Assembly: GCA_963678705.1 (NCBI GenBank)
Contig: OY783214.1
Span: 11,656,001-11,720,000 of the forward strand
DNA from: Panorpa germanica
Lineage: Eukaryota > Arthropoda > Insecta > Mecoptera > Panorpidae
Length of the DNA: 64,000 bases
Reading direction: 5' to 3'
A program made the position numbers and the translations under genes. Shown here piece by piece: positions 59,612 through 64,000 of this stretch. The notes under the pieces are model-generated. The model saw nothing but the letters and a program-made list of their open reading frames with translations. It had not been told where the DNA came from and did not search any database. Position 1 is the first letter of the stretch, and each line of letters begins with the position of its first letter.

Positions 59612-60919
59612 GTCAGTCTCAACTTGCATCCATTAACGCAAATGAATAATTTGTTTAAACAAGTGTTTTAAAGTATTTCATAATTATCAATGAATCAATA
59701 TATGTACTCAGAAGCTGTCCTTTGAAAATCTGGGATATTTAAATTGTGATGGTAATTCGAGTGTGATTCACAAACATTCATAGAAAATATTTAAATAATG
59801 TGTTCAGTAAAGTCTCAATCCCACTCACTGTTTTGATATTTAATTTACTGTTTTTATTTAATATTTTTATCTAGATTTCAGGTTTTCAGAATAGGCATTC
59901 ATAGTCACATTCGTGTTTTAATTTGAGTTTAGTTAATTTAGTTGGTGCGCATGCGTCGTTAGTAATATAAATTTTGACAGATCGACAATTGGGCAAAATT
60001 GAATAACAATTACTAATAGAATTGTTTTCATTTCTTTATTTTTGACAAACTGACATTGAACTTCTTTTAAATATAAATCCTACTGCATTTTGACAAATTG
60101 TCATATTTTGGAGGTTATAATATAATATAGTTTTTTTTAAATTTAGAGACATTGGACCTTGTAAGGTTCTAAAAAAACTAAGAAAACTTAAAAAAAAAAT
60201 TCAATTAAGAATGGTATGAAACAAACCATTTAAATGCTCATGGAGCTTGTCTTTGGCAAACCATTCTAAGCGAATGATATATATTTGATTCGTCATTATA
60301 TATACTAAATAATAAAATTAATACAGGATATAATAGAATGAAAAATATGATAAGTTACACAATACGTGATAAATTAGAATCCTTAAAAAAGTATAAACTG
60401 TTCATTTAAACACACACCCATACAATGTTTATATTTTTTCCATTGTATAAGAAATATTTTTGGGTGTGACATCAAGAGTTTTCTTATGAGTTTAGCTTCA
60501 ACACATAAGATGTTCATTATTATGCAAGAAAGTTTTACTTATCTTTTTGAAAGATTTCCAGATCATTGATTATCAAAATAAAACAATCGTCAACCCCTAT
60601 CAAAAGTTTTATCAATGATTTTACTTCTTTACTTGTTATTGATTGTAGATTATGTGGGCTATGGAAATGGAAACGTAAAATAAAAATTGAACAACTTTAA
60701 CTTAAAGAAAGGGGGAAATAATAGTAAGACGCTGAATTTTATTTCTCTTTTCTGTATAAAAGTTGCAGAATTGTATATCATAATTTAGGGTGTTCTACAT
60801 TTTTAAAAACTTCGTTATAAATATTTACATTGTATTTTGCATTAAAAAAATAAGCATCAAAAATGGACGAAGATATAGCTATATCAAATTTCAATTTTAA
60901 TTTTGCAGCATGTTTTAAT

Positions 60920-61531
60920 GGGCTTGTGTCTTATGTCTTAATTTCTATAAAAGTGTACTATATATTGATAAAGTGGGTTACTAGAACCTCCAATTATTTT
61001 TTAATAACTCATTATATGTTGGGAGATATTAACAATTAAAAAAGTCATTTTGTCTCTTTAATTATTAAAGGGCTTCAACGTTGTACACATTCCAAATGCA
61101 TGTGACATCGTAACCGCTACCAACCTTACAGCTCATAAATCTCTGCTATATGTATTTATATATCAAAATATTAAATATTATTTACAGTTATTTCAAGGAA
61201 CAATCAAATTTCAATATTATGTCTGCCTTAGCAGAGTTAAATAATATAAAAACTTATTATTCTTTGACTTGACTTGATTATTTGACTACCAACAGCTATG
61301 AAACCTTACCACAGCATTGACCTACTCAACAAATAACTGACGTTAAAATGCATTTCACGTCATACAAATATGGCCGACCATTTCTAGCGCTAAAACTATT
61401 ATTTAAACTTTTAATTGCTATATCTACGTCAACATTTAGATATTAATTAAAATAGACACGCCAATACACATTTATTAACATCAATTTTAATCAACAATTG
61501 AAAAATCGAGCACAGAAAATGACACAAGCCC
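60920..61531 (+). mobile_element. Family A inverted-repeat element, third copy
   Basis: 612 bp with ends GGGCTTGTGTC and GACACAAGCCC (11/11 match) and small internal deletions compared with the other two copies. Confidence 0.8.
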
Positions 61532-61909
61532 ATTCTGCATAATACGTCAAAGAAGAAATAAATAATTGAGATTTTAGTTTCTTTTTTACAACCTTTATAA
61601 TATAATAGTTCATGGGATACATAACCCAACATAAATGACGTATCACACACACACACTCGTATGCCTCTCTGTTATATAAAAGAAAGAGCAAAGTGACGTA
61701 CCATGCATTGGAATTATATATAACGTTGGATATCTGTAATAATTAAAGAGCCTAATATATAAGGAGTTATTAAAGAATAATTGAACATTTGAGATTCTAG
61801 AATATATGGTACGGTTTTATAAAAATGAAGTCATGGTTCAAACAGTATCTGAAGACATTCTGGCGCATTTAGTGCATTCATTACAGTGTTTAATATGGTA
61901 TTTTTAATA

Positions 61910-62146
61910 CCTCAGTAAACATTTTGGAGTCACTTTGACATCATATTGAACATGAAAAAAAAGTGTTCAATTACATTTTAGTTTCTCACAGTAGTTCATA
62001 TAAAATGTCTATTTTATCGGCTACAAATGGCGAAACCACTCCACTTGTCGGAATACAAATGAAGATAAAGTTGATGCGAATTATTTGAAGTGCAGTAGTG
62101 ATAGAAACGTCACAAAACAGGACACTTCACCAAATTGTTGACTGGG
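61910..62146 (+). mobile_element. Family B element, third copy
   Basis: Starts CCTCAGTAAACATTTTGG and ends TTGTTGACTGGG; same interior as the copy at 32475. Confidence 0.8.
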
Positions 62147-62149
62147 ACA

Positions 62150-63943
62150 TAACATATTTATTAGAAGTAAACTATTAGAAATTTCTTGAAAGGTTATGAA
62201 CTCTAGTATGGAAATAAACAATGATTGTTCACTCAGAAGTCAATGGATTTAAATTAGGCTCTTATAACATGAACTATGGGTAAATTATTCAGCATTTAAG
62301 CTTACTCTATATAATATTACTTTAGATTAACATTTCAAAAAAGAAACACAAACAGTATATTTAACTTTTAAAGAAGACAAAGTATATTTCAGATCTAACA
62401 TTGAAGTTTGAGGTAAAACCTTTGCATAAATAATGAACAAAGTATGTATCCTAATCACCTAATTGTAATGCATGAACTCAGGATCCATCTAAATTCAATG
62501 GACTTCAAAGTCCCCACAAAATAAAAAGGGGAATACTGCACGTAGCTTGTTAAGAAATTTCGTCTCAAGGATTTGTGGCCACTTAGTGGTAAAGATATGT
62601 AGGCAGGCTGTTTTAAAAGACATGAATAAAAGAAGAAGATTTATCTTTCAAGAATTAGGAGCATGTTTCAACCTAAATTCATCTGAATTACTTAAATCTA
62701 AAAAAACGACAATGTTATATTACAGTTTTAACATTTTGAATAATGCATAAGTTATCATAGTTAAGCACAAAGGGATGAGGCTTTTTATGAATGTTTTAAA
62801 CAAGTATACCAATGCAGTAGCGCACGCTGGAATTTTCTTAAGGGTCGTATAACTTCTAGACAAATCAAAACTCTTGTAAATTGGTATCATTTGCAAACGG
62901 TGATCTTTTGGCAAAGTTTGTAACCAACTAAACCAAAAATATGAATATTACCTTAAATATATGTAACAATTTACGTAACGAAACGTTTTATTTTATGTAC
63001 GATTTTATAAACAAAAAATACAACTGTGATACCATTAGTATGAAAAAAGGTCATTTAACATGATGCTTTATTAAATTATATTTTATATTTAAAATCTAAT
63101 TTATTTTGCAACACATGTAGTACATTACAATATTCGCTGTCACTTTTCTATCTCAAGACTCTCGATTTGCTCTCTTGCCGTAGTGTATGCATGCCCGTGC
63201 AACCCGCACAGGTGCAATGTTGAAATGAGCTAATTAAATATAACTAAAGGCGATATTTTTTAAATTAAAATAGTTCCTTACATTAAAAATAAAATATACT
63301 TATCTTAAATATCTCCAAATCTAATTACAACTCCTAAGTTCAATGGCTCCACCTTAATGTTTACTTTATGTTTACGAGTATATCTCATAGAGCAAATGAA
63401 AACTTATTGCCTAAATTAACATTTAATAATAAACGTGTGCCTATATCAAATAAAACATACTGTAATACATATTCAAACCAAAGCAAATTTAATCCAATTA
63501 ACAAGTCTTAACTTGTTGAAACTGGCTTTAACATACCAATACAAAAGTCAAACAATGTTATTATTTTTAAAAACACGCAGCCACGGAAGTGTCAACGTTT
63601 TATAAATTCATGCAGCTGCATTTTCTAATTCGGTAATGACCGTAACCCTTCGAGTTTATTGACACGAACAGATTGCATCATCTTTAATTAGTCAGTGTTA
63701 AAATATCTTAGGGCGAGGTACTGCTAAAATATTTTGCAAATAATTCTTCATTTTAAACGAAAAAAATATATTAATTATTATTAGTTATTAGTTTTAGATT
63801 GTTATAATAACCTTGACAATCAGTTTGTGATAAGTTTTCGTGTATATATTACGCAATTAGATTTGATTTTCTGTATGAAATTATAACCTAACTTTTATGC
63901 AACAAGTTATACGTGTGCTGTTTGATTGGTTGCTGTTTTGTAG
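62150..63943. other. AT-rich DNA before the last exon
   Basis: No repeat or exon recognised. Presumably an intron or upstream region of the gene whose exon starts at 63944. Confidence 0.35.
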
Positions 63944-64000
63944 GTGTTACTATGACAACGAAGTTCTGTCAGTGGAAGAAGAGTTTATTGTGCCTTGTAA
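63944..64000 (+). CDS. Partial Cys-rich exon at window edge
   Basis: Acceptor GCTGTTTTGTAG|G at 63942-63943, then an open frame to the window end: the first base completes a split codon, followed by CYYDNEVLSVEEEFIVPC and AA (start of a Lys or Asn codon). The composition is strongly protein-like and the C-x-Y-x-N/D-...-E-E-F-...-C pattern resembles the start of a von Willebrand factor type C-like extracellular module. The gene continues past the window; no upstream exon was found in 59600-63940. Confidence 0.55.

Noticed and set aside
1..64000. CRISPR arrays, operons, bacterial promoters and ribosome binding sites
   Set aside because: The DNA is a spliced eukaryotic genome; no regularly spaced direct repeats with unique spacers were seen.

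Overview
This is AT-rich (roughly 70%) eukaryotic nuclear DNA with spliced genes, GT/AG introns and very dense small transposon debris. The gene content (a pyrokinin-type neuropeptide receptor, a secreted fibrinogen-domain lectin, an antigen 5-like CAP protein) points to an arthropod, most likely an insect. I cannot name the species.

Three genes can be read exon by exon with intact frames, plus the edge of a fourth. (1) 13136-35588, minus strand: a pyrokinin/PBAN-type GPCR of 609 residues in four coding exons, with introns of about 13.6 kb, 6.9 kb and 68 bp. A CpG-rich block just upstream (about 35830-36110) may be its promoter or 5' leader. (2) 44824-52498 (alternative end 52997), plus strand: a secreted protein of 596 residues in 16 exons carrying TWO complete fibrinogen-related domains separated by helical, coiled-coil-like segments. 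The two domains are encoded by duplicated five-exon cassettes, and the last exon is duplicated again, giving two alternative C-termini. (3) 56119-59522, minus strand: a secreted antigen 5/CAP protein of 247 residues in six coding exons, with a TATA box and a poly(A) signal; it is convergent with gene 2. (4) 63944-64000, plus strand: the start of a Cys-rich exon cut by the window edge.

The rest is introns and intergenic DNA filled with repeats: a tRNA-derived SINE family (about 15 copies; one has perfect 12-bp target duplications), 3' ends of two non-LTR retrotransposon subfamilies, and at least nine families of short terminal-inverted-repeat elements (hAT-like with 8-bp duplications, mariner-like with TA, Harbinger-like with TAA, and several unclassified). 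Regions 1-2190, 2830-5200, 6330-8960, 38000-42400 and 62150-63940 show nothing recognisable beyond AT-rich DNA and fragments.

Functionally, genes 2 and 3 both encode secreted proteins of families often found in haemolymph, saliva or venom (recognition lectin; CAP protein), while gene 1 is a neuroendocrine receptor. There is no sign that the three act in one pathway. The most unusual item is the double-fibrinogen-domain lectin with alternative terminal exons, together with a hAT-like element in one of its introns that carries a near-identical copy of another splice donor and intron of the same gene.
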